From contig NZ_BNBO01000016.1 of NCBI RefSeq assembly GCF_014655955.1, positions 1 through 64,000 of the forward strand: a stretch of 64,000 nucleotides of DNA. Direction: 5' to 3'. Each line of letters starts with the position of its first letter. The stretch's first letter is position 1. This stretch comes from Kitasatospora indigofera (GTDB lineage Bacteria > Actinomycetota > Actinomycetes > Streptomycetales > Streptomycetaceae). Positions 41,506 to 49,991 of the stretch are shown here, piece after piece. The position numbers and the translations under genes are program-made. Under the pieces are notes generated by a model, which did not search any database, was not told the DNA's origin, and saw only the letters and a list, made by a program, of their open reading frames with translations.

Positions 41506-42102
41506 TCAGCCGTGCACGGGGTGCCGCAGCTGGTACGCCAGCCGCTCGTCGGCCCGGTCGCCGATGCGGGTGAGGAACTCGTCCAGCTCCAGGAACTCCT
41601 CCCACCCGGGCCGTCCGCCCGCCCGGGCGAGTGCGGCCACCACGAGGTCCTCCAGGCCGGCGACCCGCTTGTTCTTCCAGACCTTGTCGGCGAGGCTCAC
41701 CAGCAGGTCCTCGATCCCGATGCCGACGGCGTCCCAGGAGGCGTGGGTGGCGGCGAAGCGGGCCCGTTCGGGGCTCACCCCGTGGGCCAGCAGGAGTTCC
41801 TGTCCCGCGGCCTCGTGCAGCGAGCCGGGGCCGGACAGTTCGGCGATGTGCAGGGCCTTCCCGATGTCGTGCGTGGCCGCGCCGAAGAGCACCGCCTCCC
41901 GGTCGAAGGACAGGGCGGGGCAGCGCTGTCCGACCCGGTCGACGAGTTGCCGGGCGACGTCGTGGACCGCCCGCAGGTGCGCGACCAGCCGCGGCGGGGC
42001 GTCCACGCGTTGCAGCAGCGCGGCCACTTCGGCCGGCAGGGGCCGGAGCGGCGGGTCCTGGACGTCGTCCGACGCGATCGACAGCACGGCAGTGGTGGTC
42101 AT
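41506..42102 (-). CDS. HD-domain metal-dependent phosphohydrolase-like protein
   Basis: A 198-residue HD-superfamily protein with the H...HD...D pattern: His47 (AVHDVA), His78-Asp79 (ATHDIGKA) and Asp139 (LADKVWK). HASWD lies between. Such domains hydrolyse nucleotides or other phosphoesters. The C-terminal helix pattern resembles YfbR/Cas3-unrelated stand-alone HD proteins of actinomycetes. The ATG at 42102 is chosen because homology starts just after it; no strong ribosome binding site is seen. Substrate unknown. Confidence 0.82.
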   Translation of the reverse strand: MTTTAVLSIASDDVQDPPLRPLPAEVAALLQRVDAPPRLVAHLRAVHDVARQLVDRVGQRCPALSFDREAVLFGAATHDIGKALHIAELSGPGSLHEAAGQELLLAHGVSPERARFAATHASWDAVGIGIEDLLVSLADKVWKNKRVAGLEDLVVAALARAGGRPGWEEFLELDEFLTRIGDRADERLAYQLRHPVHG

Positions 42103-42365
42103 CGCGCCAGGGTAGCCACCGCTGCCGACCGGCGCCCGTGCCTCACCCACCGGCACGGCACCGGCACCGCACCGGGACCGCACGCACCGGCGCGGCATCG
42201 CAGCGCGCCGGCCGGGGACCGTACCCGCGCCGCCGCCCGACCCATGCCCGGGCGGCCGGCGACCGGTCACATTACGTCGGGGTGACCGATGCCCGGCCCG
42301 CGGCGGCCGACCTAGGGTCGAAGACGTCGCCCCGAGCGTGACAGAACGAAACGAAAGCAGGCCGT

Positions 42366-42941
42366 GTGCGTCAGCTCACCTACTACGTCGGCACCACCCT
42401 CGACGGCTTCATCGCGGGCCCGGACGGGCAGTTCGACTTCTTCCCCTTCGAGGGGGACCTCGCCGCCGCGCTGCTGGCCGAGTACCCCGAGACCATCCCG
42501 GCCCACGGCCGCGGCCCGTTGGGCCTGGACGGGGCCGCCAACAAGCGGTTCGACACCGTCCTGATGGGCCGTGCCACCTACGAGCCGGGCCTCGCGGCCG
42601 GCGTCGCCGGCCCGTACCCGCACCTGCGCCAGTACGTCTTCTCCCGCACCCTCGCCCGGCCGGACCCCGCGGTGGAGATCGTCTCCACGGACCCGGCGGC
42701 CTTCGTCCGCGACCTCAAGCGGCAGGACGGGGCGGGCATCTGGCTGTGCGGCGGGGCGGACCTGGCCGGGCAGCTGCTGGCCGAGATCGACGAACTGGTC
42801 ATCAAGCGCTACCCGGTCGTGATCGGCTCCGGCACCCCGCTCTTCCGGGCGCCGTTCCTCCCGGCCGGGTTCACGCTGACCGACTCCCGGGTCTTCAACA
42901 CCGGCGCGACCATCACCACCTACGCAACGAACCAGAAGTGA
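42366..42941 (+). CDS. RibD/DHFR-fold reductase-family protein
   Basis: A 191-residue protein of the dihydrofolate-reductase-like RibD C-terminal family. LTYYVGTTLDGFIAGPDGQFDFF at the N-terminus, VLMGRATYEPG, IWLCGGADLAGQLL and DELVIKRYPVVIGSGTPLF are the family blocks, with the GGADLA glycine turn contacting NADPH in relatives. The GTG start has a weak site upstream. Its stop overlaps the following acetyltransferase start (GTGA), so the two genes are co-translated. The true substrate is unknown; it is not the housekeeping folate enzyme. Confidence 0.88.
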   Translation: MRQLTYYVGTTLDGFIAGPDGQFDFFPFEGDLAAALLAEYPETIPAHGRGPLGLDGAANKRFDTVLMGRATYEPGLAAGVAGPYPHLRQYVFSRTLARPDPAVEIVSTDPAAFVRDLKRQDGAGIWLCGGADLAGQLLAEIDELVIKRYPVVIGSGTPLFRAPFLPAGFTLTDSRVFNTGATITTYATNQK

Positions 42942-43915
42942 GCACCCCCATGCTGTTCCGTCCCACGACCGATGCCGACCTCGACCGCGTGACCGCCGTG
43001 ACGGTGGACGAACCCGTCGGCCGGATCGACGCCGACCGCTACCTCGAAGAACTGAAGGAGGGCATGTACCGCCCGGAGTGGACCTGGATCGCCGAGGACG
43101 GCGACCGGGTGGTGGCCCGCGCCCTCTGGTGGGGCCGGGCCTCCAGCGAGCACCCGGTCGCGCTGGACTGCCTGTACGTCGACCCCTCGGTGGCCGACCG
43201 CGCGGCCGTCGCGGCCGCCCTGATCACCGCGGGCCTGCGGGCCTTCGCCGAGCGGGGCGCACCTAGGCCCCCGCTCTACAACCTGACGCTGCCCACCGAC
43301 TGGCGCGCGGACCCGGCGGTGGTCGCCGCCCTGGCCTGGCGGCAGGAGGCGGCGCTGGCGGCCGGGCTCACCGACGAGGTGGAGCGGCTGCGCCTGGAGT
43401 GGACGCCCGACGCCGGGCTGCCGGCCTCCGGCGGGCGGCTGACCTTCACCGAAGGCACCGACGAGGACTTCCTCGACGTCTTCCGGCGGATCGCGGTGGG
43501 CAGCCTGGACGGCGAGACGCGCCGGAACCTGGCGCTCATGGGGGCCGAGGCCACCGCCCGCGAGGAGGTGGACTTCTACCTCGGCTGTCCGGGGGAGCGT
43601 TCCTGGTGGCGCCTGGCCCGCACGCCCGACGGCCGGGTGGCCGGACTGGCCCTCCCGTCCGCCACGCCCTACAACCGCAACGTCGGCTACCTCGGCGTCG
43701 TCCCCGAACTGCGCGGGCACGGGTACGTCGACGAGATCCTGGCCGAGATCACCCGGGTGCAGGCGGCGGCGGGGGCCGGGCTGATCACGGCCACCACGGA
43801 CACCAACAACGCCCCGATGGCCGCCGCCTTCGCCCGGGCGGGCTACCGGGTGGCCCAGACCCGGATGATCTACTCGGCCCCGGAGCCGGCCCCGGCCGCA
43901 GTGCCGGCCCCTTGA
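42938..43915 (+). CDS. GNAT-family N-acetyltransferase
   Basis: A 325-residue protein with two GNAT-like halves. The C-terminal half carries the acetyl-CoA motif VGYLGVVPELRGHGYVDEIL followed by TDTNNAPMAAAFARAGYR, the usual motif A/B arrangement. The first half is more diverged (ALDCLYVDPSVADR). The GTG start overlapping the previous stop is preferred; ATG four codons later (42950) is an alternative. It is co-transcribed with the RibD-like reductase. Substrate unknown. Confidence 0.85.
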   Translation: MSTPMLFRPTTDADLDRVTAVTVDEPVGRIDADRYLEELKEGMYRPEWTWIAEDGDRVVARALWWGRASSEHPVALDCLYVDPSVADRAAVAAALITAGLRAFAERGAPRPPLYNLTLPTDWRADPAVVAALAWRQEAALAAGLTDEVERLRLEWTPDAGLPASGGRLTFTEGTDEDFLDVFRRIAVGSLDGETRRNLALMGAEATAREEVDFYLGCPGERSWWRLARTPDGRVAGLALPSATPYNRNVGYLGVVPELRGHGYVDEILAEITRVQAAAGAGLITATTDTNNAPMAAAFARAGYRVAQTRMIYSAPEPAPAAVPAP

Positions 43916-43945
43916 GGCCGGAGCCGGCCCCGGCCTCAAGGGGCC
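43906..43945. terminator. Shared hairpin containing both convergent stop codons
   Basis: A 16-bp perfect inverted repeat (43906-43921 and 43930-43945, 8-nt loop). The left arm includes the TGA of the acetyltransferase and the right arm includes the stop of the LAL gene (TCA on the plus strand, 43936-43938). It can terminate transcription from both sides. Confidence 0.8.
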
Positions 43946-46710
43946 AGCAGTGAGGCGAGTTCGGTGCGGGAGCTGATGCCCAGTTTGGGGAACGCCCGGT
44001 AGAGGTGGTGCCCGACCGTCCGAGGGCTGAGGAACAGCTGGGCGGCGATCTCCCGGTTGCTCGCCCCGGCCGCCGCCAGCCGGACCACCTCGCGCTCCTG
44101 GGGGCTCAGCAGGCTGATCGGCCCGTCCTCGCGGGCGGTCAGCCCGGTCTCCCCGCCCGCGGCGGCCAGTTCGGCTCGCGCCCGGGCGGCCCAGGGCCGG
44201 GCGCCGAGCCGGTCGAAGGACTCCAGCGCGCCGCGCAGCTGCTCCCGGGCGTCGATCTGGCGGCGGAGCCGGCGCAGCCATTCCCCGTAGAGCAGCGCGG
44301 TGCGGGCCCGCTCGTAGTCGCTGCCGCCCTCGTGCAGGGTCAGCGCCGCGGTGAAGTGCTCCTCGGCCGTGCCGTCGGGGCCGGTCAGTGCCTGGCAGCG
44401 GCTGGCCACGGCCAAGAGGGCGGGCTGCCCCAGCGCGGCGGCCCACTCCCCGAGCAGCCGGGCCGGCTCCGCCGCCCGCTCCGGGCGGCCGGCCCGTCCC
44501 GCCGCCTCGACGAGGTCCGCCAGCAGGGGCAGCGCGAGCAGCGGGTGGTCGCCCTCGGCCCGGGCCGACTCCAGGTGCTCCAGCGCCGCCCCCGCCCGGC
44601 CGAGGCCGAGTTCGAGCAGGCCCAGCGCCCACCGGGCGTCCGCGGTACCCCGTCCGACCCCGCGCGGCCGGGTGTACGCCAGGGCTTCGCCGGCCAGGGC
44701 GTTGCCCTGCTCCTCGTCCCCCCGTAGGCCCGCCAGCATCGCCAGGGTGGCGCGCAGATGGGCGGCCCGGTGGGCGAGATCGTAGTACTCGGCCAGTTGC
44801 AGGCCCTCGGTGGCATGCGCCGACGCCTCGTCGAGGCGGCCGAGCGCCAGCTCCGTCCGGGCCAGCAGGTGGAGCGTGGTGGGCAGCCATCCGCCGACGC
44901 CCTGCTCACGGCAGTGGGCGACCGCTGCGGTGGCGGCCTCGCGCGCGGCCGCGTGGTCGCCGGCCAGCTGGCCGTAGATGCCGGTCATCAGCCGGTCCAT
45001 CAGGCCGGCCTCGGTGGCCCGGCCGCCCGCCACGAGCGCGCTCAGCGTGCCGAGCGCGTCGAGCGCCCCGGGTACGTCGCACGCGCCGGGCGTGCCAGGC
45101 ACGTCGGGCGCCCTGGGTCCGTCCGGTCCGCCGGTGACAGCGGGCGCCCCGGACACGTCGCCGGGGAACAGCCGGGCCGGCACGGCGAGCACCGGCAGGC
45201 CGGGGGCGCGGGCCGCGACCTCCCCGATCAGCGCCGCGCTCCCCGCGGACCAGGCCGCGTGGACGGCGTCCGTCAGCAGCGACGCCACCATGTCCGGACG
45301 GCCGGCGCCGGTCGCCTCCGCGCCGTCCAGCAGGATCCGGGCCGCCGTCTCCGGCCTGCGGTAACCCAGCTCCACCACCGCCCGGGCGCGCGCGAGACTC
45401 GCCGTGACGCCCGGGTCCGCGAGCGGCACGGTCACCTGGCCGGCCAGCGCCCCGCACCGCTCGTCCTGTCCGGCGTCGGCGGCCCGCTGCGCCGCCAGCA
45501 CCAGGCGGCGGGCCCGCAGCAGCGGGTCCGCGGTGAGCCGGGCGGCCCGCTCGTAGGCGGCGGACGCGGACGCCATCCCCTGCCGGCTCCCGGCCCACTC
45601 GGCGACCCGCTCCAGCTCCTCGGCGACCAGGTCGTCCGGGCCCGTCGAGGCGGCGGCCAGGTGCCAGGCCCGCCGGTGCGCCTGCCCGTCGGCGCCCAGC
45701 ACCTCCGCCAGCGCCCGGTGCGCGGCGATCCGCCGGGCGAGCGGCGCCCCCTGGTACGCGGCGTACCGCACCAGCGGATGCCGGAAGCGCACCACCGCCC
45801 CGGACAGGAGCAGGAACCCGGCGCGTTCCGCGGGTTCGAGGTCCTCGACCGCCGCGCCCAGTGCCGCCGCCGCCCGGAGCACCGTGGTGAGGTCACCGGT
45901 GTCGTCGGCGGCGGCCACCAGCAGCACCAGCCGGGCGGCTTCGGGAAGCCGCCGGATCTGCTCCCGGAAGCCGTCCTGGATCCGGCTCGGCAGCCCGGCG
46001 GCCGCCTCGGGGAGCGCCAGCGGGCCGAGCTGCCCGGCGCGCTGGGCGGGGGTGAGCGCGGCCGACAGCTCGATCAGGGCCAGCGGGTTGCCGCGGGCCT
46101 CCGCCATCACCCGGTCCGCGACGTACGGCGGCAGGCCCGGCAGCAACTCGGCGGCGGCCGCCCGGTCGAGGCCTTCGACCAGCAGCTGCGGGAGCCCCTT
46201 CACGGCGGCCCCGGGGGCCCCGTCGCGGACGGCGAAGAGCATCACCACGCCCTCGGCCCGCAGCCGGCGCGCGGCGAACGTCAGCATGTCCACCGACGGC
46301 TGGTCGAGCCACTGCGCGTCGTCCACCAGGCACAGCAGCGGGCCGTCGGCCGCGGCCTCCGACAGCAGCGTGAGCACCGCGAGGCCGACCGTGAAGCGGT
46401 CCCGCACCCCGTCGCCGCTCAGCCCGAAGACCGCCCGCACGGCCTCGGCCTGCGGCGGGGGCAGGGTGTCGACGAGGGGCAGGACGGGGAGGAACAGCTG
46501 GTGGAGGCCGCCGAAGGCCAGTTCCATCTCCGACTCGATGCCCTCGACCCGCAGCACCCGCCAGCCCTCCGCCCGCGCGGCGGCGTGGTCGAGCAGCGCG
46601 GTCTTGCCGATCCCGGCCTCACCGTGCACCAGCAGGACGCCGCTGGTCCCCTGTCGGGCCCCGTCGAGCAACCGCTCGATCCGCTCCCGCTCCGCGCTGC
46701 GCCCCTGCAT
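43936..46710 (-). CDS. LAL-type LuxR regulator
   Basis: A 924-residue STAND-type ATPase regulator. Walker A GEAGIGKT (30-37), Walker B LLCLVDDAQWLD, a long TPR-like middle region and a C-terminal LuxR helix-turn-helix (LSPQEREVVRLAAAGASNREIAAQLFLSPRTVGHHLYRAF). It begins with the MQGRSAERERIERLL module typical of classic LAL pathway activators. This differs from the other three LAL proteins in the window. No obvious target cluster is adjacent. Confidence 0.92.
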   Translation of the reverse strand: MQGRSAERERIERLLDGARQGTSGVLLVHGEAGIGKTALLDHAAARAEGWRVLRVEGIESEMELAFGGLHQLFLPVLPLVDTLPPPQAEAVRAVFGLSGDGVRDRFTVGLAVLTLLSEAAADGPLLCLVDDAQWLDQPSVDMLTFAARRLRAEGVVMLFAVRDGAPGAAVKGLPQLLVEGLDRAAAAELLPGLPPYVADRVMAEARGNPLALIELSAALTPAQRAGQLGPLALPEAAAGLPSRIQDGFREQIRRLPEAARLVLLVAAADDTGDLTTVLRAAAALGAAVEDLEPAERAGFLLLSGAVVRFRHPLVRYAAYQGAPLARRIAAHRALAEVLGADGQAHRRAWHLAAASTGPDDLVAEELERVAEWAGSRQGMASASAAYERAARLTADPLLRARRLVLAAQRAADAGQDERCGALAGQVTVPLADPGVTASLARARAVVELGYRRPETAARILLDGAEATGAGRPDMVASLLTDAVHAAWSAGSAALIGEVAARAPGLPVLAVPARLFPGDVSGAPAVTGGPDGPRAPDVPGTPGACDVPGALDALGTLSALVAGGRATEAGLMDRLMTGIYGQLAGDHAAAREAATAAVAHCREQGVGGWLPTTLHLLARTELALGRLDEASAHATEGLQLAEYYDLAHRAAHLRATLAMLAGLRGDEEQGNALAGEALAYTRPRGVGRGTADARWALGLLELGLGRAGAALEHLESARAEGDHPLLALPLLADLVEAAGRAGRPERAAEPARLLGEWAAALGQPALLAVASRCQALTGPDGTAEEHFTAALTLHEGGSDYERARTALLYGEWLRRLRRQIDAREQLRGALESFDRLGARPWAARARAELAAAGGETGLTAREDGPISLLSPQEREVVRLAAAGASNREIAAQLFLSPRTVGHHLYRAFPKLGISSRTELASLLAP

Positions 46711-46916
46711 GACCCGCCCCTGTTCCGGTGTCCCGCCCCGCCCGGCCGGACCGTGCGGGAGCGGCGGCCGGCCGCTGTCCCGATGATCTCCTCGCCAGGC
46801 ATGTCCGGGTCATTATGGCTGGTCAGGGGGAGGATGCCGGAACGGACCCTCCGCCCTGGGCCGCGGTCGGGCCGTGAGGGCGGGGGAGGCCGGAGCGGCC
46901 CGGCCGGCCCCGGACA

Positions 46917-46960
46917 CCGTCGTCCCCGTCCACCCGGGATCGGGCGAACGGGGACGACGG
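46917..46960 (-). terminator. Terminator of the bacilliredoxin-like gene
   Basis: 13-bp perfect arms (46917-46929 and 46948-46960) with an 18-nt loop, about 40 bases beyond the stop codon of the minus-strand gene at 46998. Confidence 0.65.
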
Positions 46961-46997
46961 CGGCGCGGGGGCGGGTACGCGGCCGGGCGTGGGCCGG

Positions 46998-47423
46998 TCA
47001 GTCGCCGTACTCCTCGAACGAGGCGGCGAGGTCGGCGGCGAGCGCACGGGCGTCGCGGCCCTCGATGCGGTGGCGGGGGATGAAGGCGACGAGTTCGCCG
47101 TCCTTGAAGAGGGCGAAGGACGGGTTGGACGGCGGGATGTCGGGGAAGTAGGACCGCATCCGGGCGGTCGCCTCGATGTCCTGCTCGTCGAAGACCGTCA
47201 GCAGCTGGTCGGGCCGCTTGGCGGCCTCCTCCAGGGCGATCCGTACGCCGGGCCTGGCCATGCCGGCGGCGCAGCCGGTGACGGAGTTGATCGCGACCAG
47301 GGTCAGGCCCTTCTTCGCCTTCTCCATGGCGGCGTCCACGGCGTCGGGGTCGAGCAGTTCGGTGAACCCGGCCTCGGTCAGTTCCTCGCGCATCGGCTTG
47401 ACCAGCATCGGCGAGTACGGCAT
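46998..47423 (-). CDS. BrxA/BrxB-family bacilliredoxin-like protein
   Basis: A 141-residue thioredoxin-fold protein of the YphP/BrxA family: SPMLVKPMREELTEAGF, LVAINSVTGCAAGMARPG, DQLLTVFDEQDIEATARMRSYF and PSNPSFALFKDGELVAFIPRHRIEG. The family's CGC active site reads Thr49-Gly50-Cys51, so only the second cysteine is kept. Actinomycetes use mycothiol, not bacillithiol, so the partner thiol must differ. GAGGAG lies before the ATG. Monocistronic. Confidence 0.9.
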   Translation of the reverse strand: MPYSPMLVKPMREELTEAGFTELLDPDAVDAAMEKAKKGLTLVAINSVTGCAAGMARPGVRIALEEAAKRPDQLLTVFDEQDIEATARMRSYFPDIPPSNPSFALFKDGELVAFIPRHRIEGRDARALAADLAASFEEYGD

Positions 47424-47819
47424 GCCAGGGCTCCTCACTTCAAGGGACGGTTCGACTACCCAGTGTAACGACCCCGTGCGGGCGGGGACGTCAACCCGCT
47501 GCGACACGCCCGGGTCGCGTCCCTGTCGGGGCGGTGCTCGGGGCGGTGCCCAGGGTGGGCGAGCGTGCGGGGCGGCCGCCGACGTCGTCGCCCGCCGGTG
47601 CGGCAGCCGGGCGGACGTCCGCGGTCTCCCGGGAGGGTTTCGCGGCGTGGCCGCTCGCGGCCGGGGAGTGATGCTCGCACACTGACCTCGCGGCCCCGGT
47701 GCGAGGAGCCGGCCCGTCCCCGCGTGCGGCGGACCGCTGCCGACGAACCCGTCGGCGTGGACCGGCCGCCGCCGGACGGCAGGACCGCGGACGGCCACCG
47801 AAGAGAAGGAGAACCCGGC
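47424..47819. other. Divergent intergenic region
   Basis: About 400 bases between the bacilliredoxin-like gene and a small plus-strand ORF. The first 40 bases (CCAGTGTAACG region) may carry the bacilliredoxin promoter. No gene, repeat or operator is recognised. Confidence 0.4.
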
Positions 47820-47975
47820 ATGTCGGAGGAAGCAGCTGGTGTCGTCACGTCCGGCGGGCACCCGCCCGTGCGGACCGCCGAGGAGAGTCCCGTCCTGTCG
47901 GTACCCTTGCCGCTGCTGGCCGGCGTCGAGGCCGAGGACGACACCGAGCCGCACATCTGGCGGGGCATCGACTGA
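47820..47975 (+). CDS. Small 51-residue ORF with a strong ribosome binding site
   Basis: ATG at 47820 preceded by AAGGAGAA, 7-8 nt away. The peptide is MSEEAAGVVTSG at the start, a Leu/Val/Pro-rich centre, and a very acidic end, EDDTEPHIWRGID. No signal peptide, membrane helix or family is recognised, and no cysteine is present. A short free-standing gene of this kind could be a small regulator or a precursor peptide, but no maturation gene is next to it. Confidence 0.5.
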   Translation: MSEEAAGVVTSGGHPPVRTAEESPVLSVPLPLLAGVEAEDDTEPHIWRGID

Positions 47976-48110
47976 GGGTCCGGCCGGTCGAGCGAGGATC
48001 CGGCCGATGGAGCGCAGACCGGGCCGGCGGCCTCCCGTCCGTGAGGTGGGAGCCCGCCGGTGGCGGCCCCGGCGGCCCTGTCGACGTTGCTGGTCCTGTC
48101 GGCCGGGGCC

Positions 48111-48152
48111 GGTCCGCTGTGCACGGTCCGCTGTGCACGGTTCGTTGTGCGC
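48111..48152. repeat. Three tandem 14-bp repeats
   Basis: GGTCCGCTGTGCAC at 48111-48124 and 48125-48138, then a diverged copy GGTTCGTTGTGCGC at 48139-48152. Directly next to them GGTCAGCCGGGG is also duplicated (48153 and 48166), the second copy containing the stop codon of the flavoprotein gene. Confidence 0.65.
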
Positions 48153-48167
48153 GGTCAGCCGGGGCGG

Positions 48168-49181
48168 TCAGCCGGGGACGGTGTCGCGCCGGGCGTCGGC
48201 GAGGGCCGCGTCGGTGTCGGCGGTGACCAGGTCGGCGTTCAGGTGGGCACCGGCCAGGGCGCCGGCCGCCGCCGAGGCGCCGACCTGCGCGGCCGGATCG
48301 GTGGCGTTGCCGGCCACCCGGACGCCCGCCACCTCGGTGGCGCCGGCCGAGCCGGTGACGAAGTGCCGCCCCATGCCGTCGGGCAGCTCCCGCATCGGCA
48401 GTCCCAGGGCCTCCAGGCCCTCGTCGCGCGCCTGCATGGAGGTCGCGACGGCCAGGACGCGGCGGGGGACGAGTCGTCCGTCCGTCAGGCGTACGCCCGC
48501 GATCCCGCCGTCGTCGTCGGACACGACCCGGTCGACCGGGGTGTCGACGATCCGGATGCCGCGGGCGGTGAAGCGGGCCCGGGTGTCGGGGTCGAGCCCG
48601 GTGCCCCGGGTGAAGTAGACCAGGTCCTCGGTCAACTGGCGGAACAGCAGCGCGTGGTGGACCGAGGCCGGGCCCACGGCCAGTACGCCGACGGGTTCGT
48701 CGCGGACCTCCCAGCCGTGGCAGTACGGGCAGTGCACCACGCCGTGGCCCCAGTGCCCGGCGAGCCCGGGGACGTCCGGCAGGACGTCCCGCAGGCCGGT
48801 GGCCACCAGGAGGCGGCGGGCGTGCAGGGCGCCGCCGTCGGCCAGGGTGACGGTGAAGCGCGGATCACCGCCGGCGGAGGGTTCGGACGCGACGGCCCGG
48901 ACCACCTCGCCGGTCCGTACCGTGCCGCCGTACCGGCGGACCTCGGCGCGGCCCCGGGCCAGCAGCTCGGCCGGGGGCGTGCCGTCCAGGCCGAGCAGCC
49001 CGTGCACCCCGGCGGCGGGAGCGTTGCGCGGGCTGCCGCTGTCGATCACCACCACCGAGCGGCGGGAGCGGGCCAGCATCAGGGCGCCGTTCAGCCCGGC
49101 GGCCCCGCCGCCGATCACCACGGCGTCCACGGTCCCGGCGGGCAGGTCGTCCGCCGTGCGGGCGGCCTCGGTCACGTTCAT
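48168..49181 (-). CDS. Thioredoxin-reductase-like FAD-dependent oxidoreductase
   Basis: A 337-residue two-dinucleotide-binding-domain flavoprotein. FAD motif VVIGGGAAGLNGALMLARS near 21-39, redox-type VHCPYCHGWEV (CxxC) in the middle as in thioredoxin reductases and gliotoxin-type disulfide enzymes, and a C-terminal VRVAGNATD FAD block. The NADPH glycine motif is degenerate (GVLAVGPAS). GAGGGA precedes the ATG. It is divergent from an XRE-cupin regulator about 125 bases away, which likely controls it. The physiological disulfide partner is unknown. Confidence 0.9.
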   Translation of the reverse strand: MNVTEAARTADDLPAGTVDAVVIGGGAAGLNGALMLARSRRSVVVIDSGSPRNAPAAGVHGLLGLDGTPPAELLARGRAEVRRYGGTVRTGEVVRAVASEPSAGGDPRFTVTLADGGALHARRLLVATGLRDVLPDVPGLAGHWGHGVVHCPYCHGWEVRDEPVGVLAVGPASVHHALLFRQLTEDLVYFTRGTGLDPDTRARFTARGIRIVDTPVDRVVSDDDGGIAGVRLTDGRLVPRRVLAVATSMQARDEGLEALGLPMRELPDGMGRHFVTGSAGATEVAGVRVAGNATDPAAQVGASAAAGALAGAHLNADLVTADTDAALADARRDTVPG

Positions 49182-49298
49182 GTCGTCGTCCCTCGTCGTC
49201 GCTGCGCCGTCCGGTCCTCGTACGGCTGTCGTCGCCCGGCCGACGGTGGGGCCGGGCACCTCCGACGCTAGGTGCACCTTGCCACGAGGGCATAGCAT

Positions 49299-49315
49299 CT
49301 TGCCCATGACGCAAG
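49299..49315. promoter_or_regulatory. Dyad over the start codon of the XRE-cupin gene
   Basis: CTTGCCCATGACGCAAG has perfect 5-bp arms around 7 bases and covers the ATG at 49306. Another CTTGCC lies 25 bases upstream, beside GGGCAT. These fit an operator for the encoded XRE regulator acting on both divergent genes. Confidence 0.45.
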
Positions 49316-49899
49316 ACAATGACGAGCTGGACAGCCTGGTGCGCAAACGCATCCGCGCCCTGCGGGTGGCCCAGGGCTGGTCCCTGGAGGAGCTGGCCAC
49401 CCGCGCGAAGGTCAGCCAGTCCACGCTGAGCCGCATCGAGAACGGCCGACGCCGGCTGGCGCTGGACCAGCTGGTCACCCTCGCACGGGCCCTGGACACC
49501 TCCCTCGACCAGCTCGTCGAGACCGCCACCGACGACGTGATCTCCAACCCGATGATCGACGCGGCCCACGGGCAGATGCGCTGGCCCCTCAAGGCGGATC
49601 CCGGCATGACCGTCATCCGCCAGCGCCTGACCGGCCCGCCGCCCGACAACCCCGCCCGGATGCGCGCCCACCCCGGCCGGGAATGGCTGGTCGTCCTCTC
49701 CGGCACCGCGATCCTGCTCCTCGGCAACCGCCGCCTGCGGATCGAGACCAACCAGGCGGCAGAGTTCCCCACCATGCTCCCGCACGCCATCGGCGCCGAG
49801 GGCGGGCCGTGCGAACTCCTGGGCATCTTCGACCGTGACGCCCGCCGGGGGCACCAGCGCGGCGAGGACGCCGAGAAGGCGAACCGGCCGGCGCCGTGA
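49306..49899 (+). CDS. XRE-family regulator with cupin domain
   Basis: A 197-residue regulator. Residues 8-66 form the Cro/C1 helix-turn-helix (RIRALRVAQGWSLEELATRAKVSQSTLSRIENGRR). Residues about 95-175 form a cupin (HPGREWLVVLSGTAILLLGNRRLRIETNQAAEFPTMLPHAI). The ATG has no clear ribosome binding site and may be leaderless. It is divergent from the thioredoxin-reductase-like gene, a frequent pairing in actinomycetes, so a small-molecule or redox-dependent repressor is likely. Confidence 0.9.
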   Translation: MTQDNDELDSLVRKRIRALRVAQGWSLEELATRAKVSQSTLSRIENGRRRLALDQLVTLARALDTSLDQLVETATDDVISNPMIDAAHGQMRWPLKADPGMTVIRQRLTGPPPDNPARMRAHPGREWLVVLSGTAILLLGNRRLRIETNQAAEFPTMLPHAIGAEGGPCELLGIFDRDARRGHQRGEDAEKANRPAP

Positions 49900-49991
49900 C
49901 CCCTTGCGCGTTCCGCAGCACCGCGGGCCATCTTCTTGCGCATTCCGGGACTCGTCGGGCCTCAGACGCACGACCCGCTTAGCGTGGGCCC

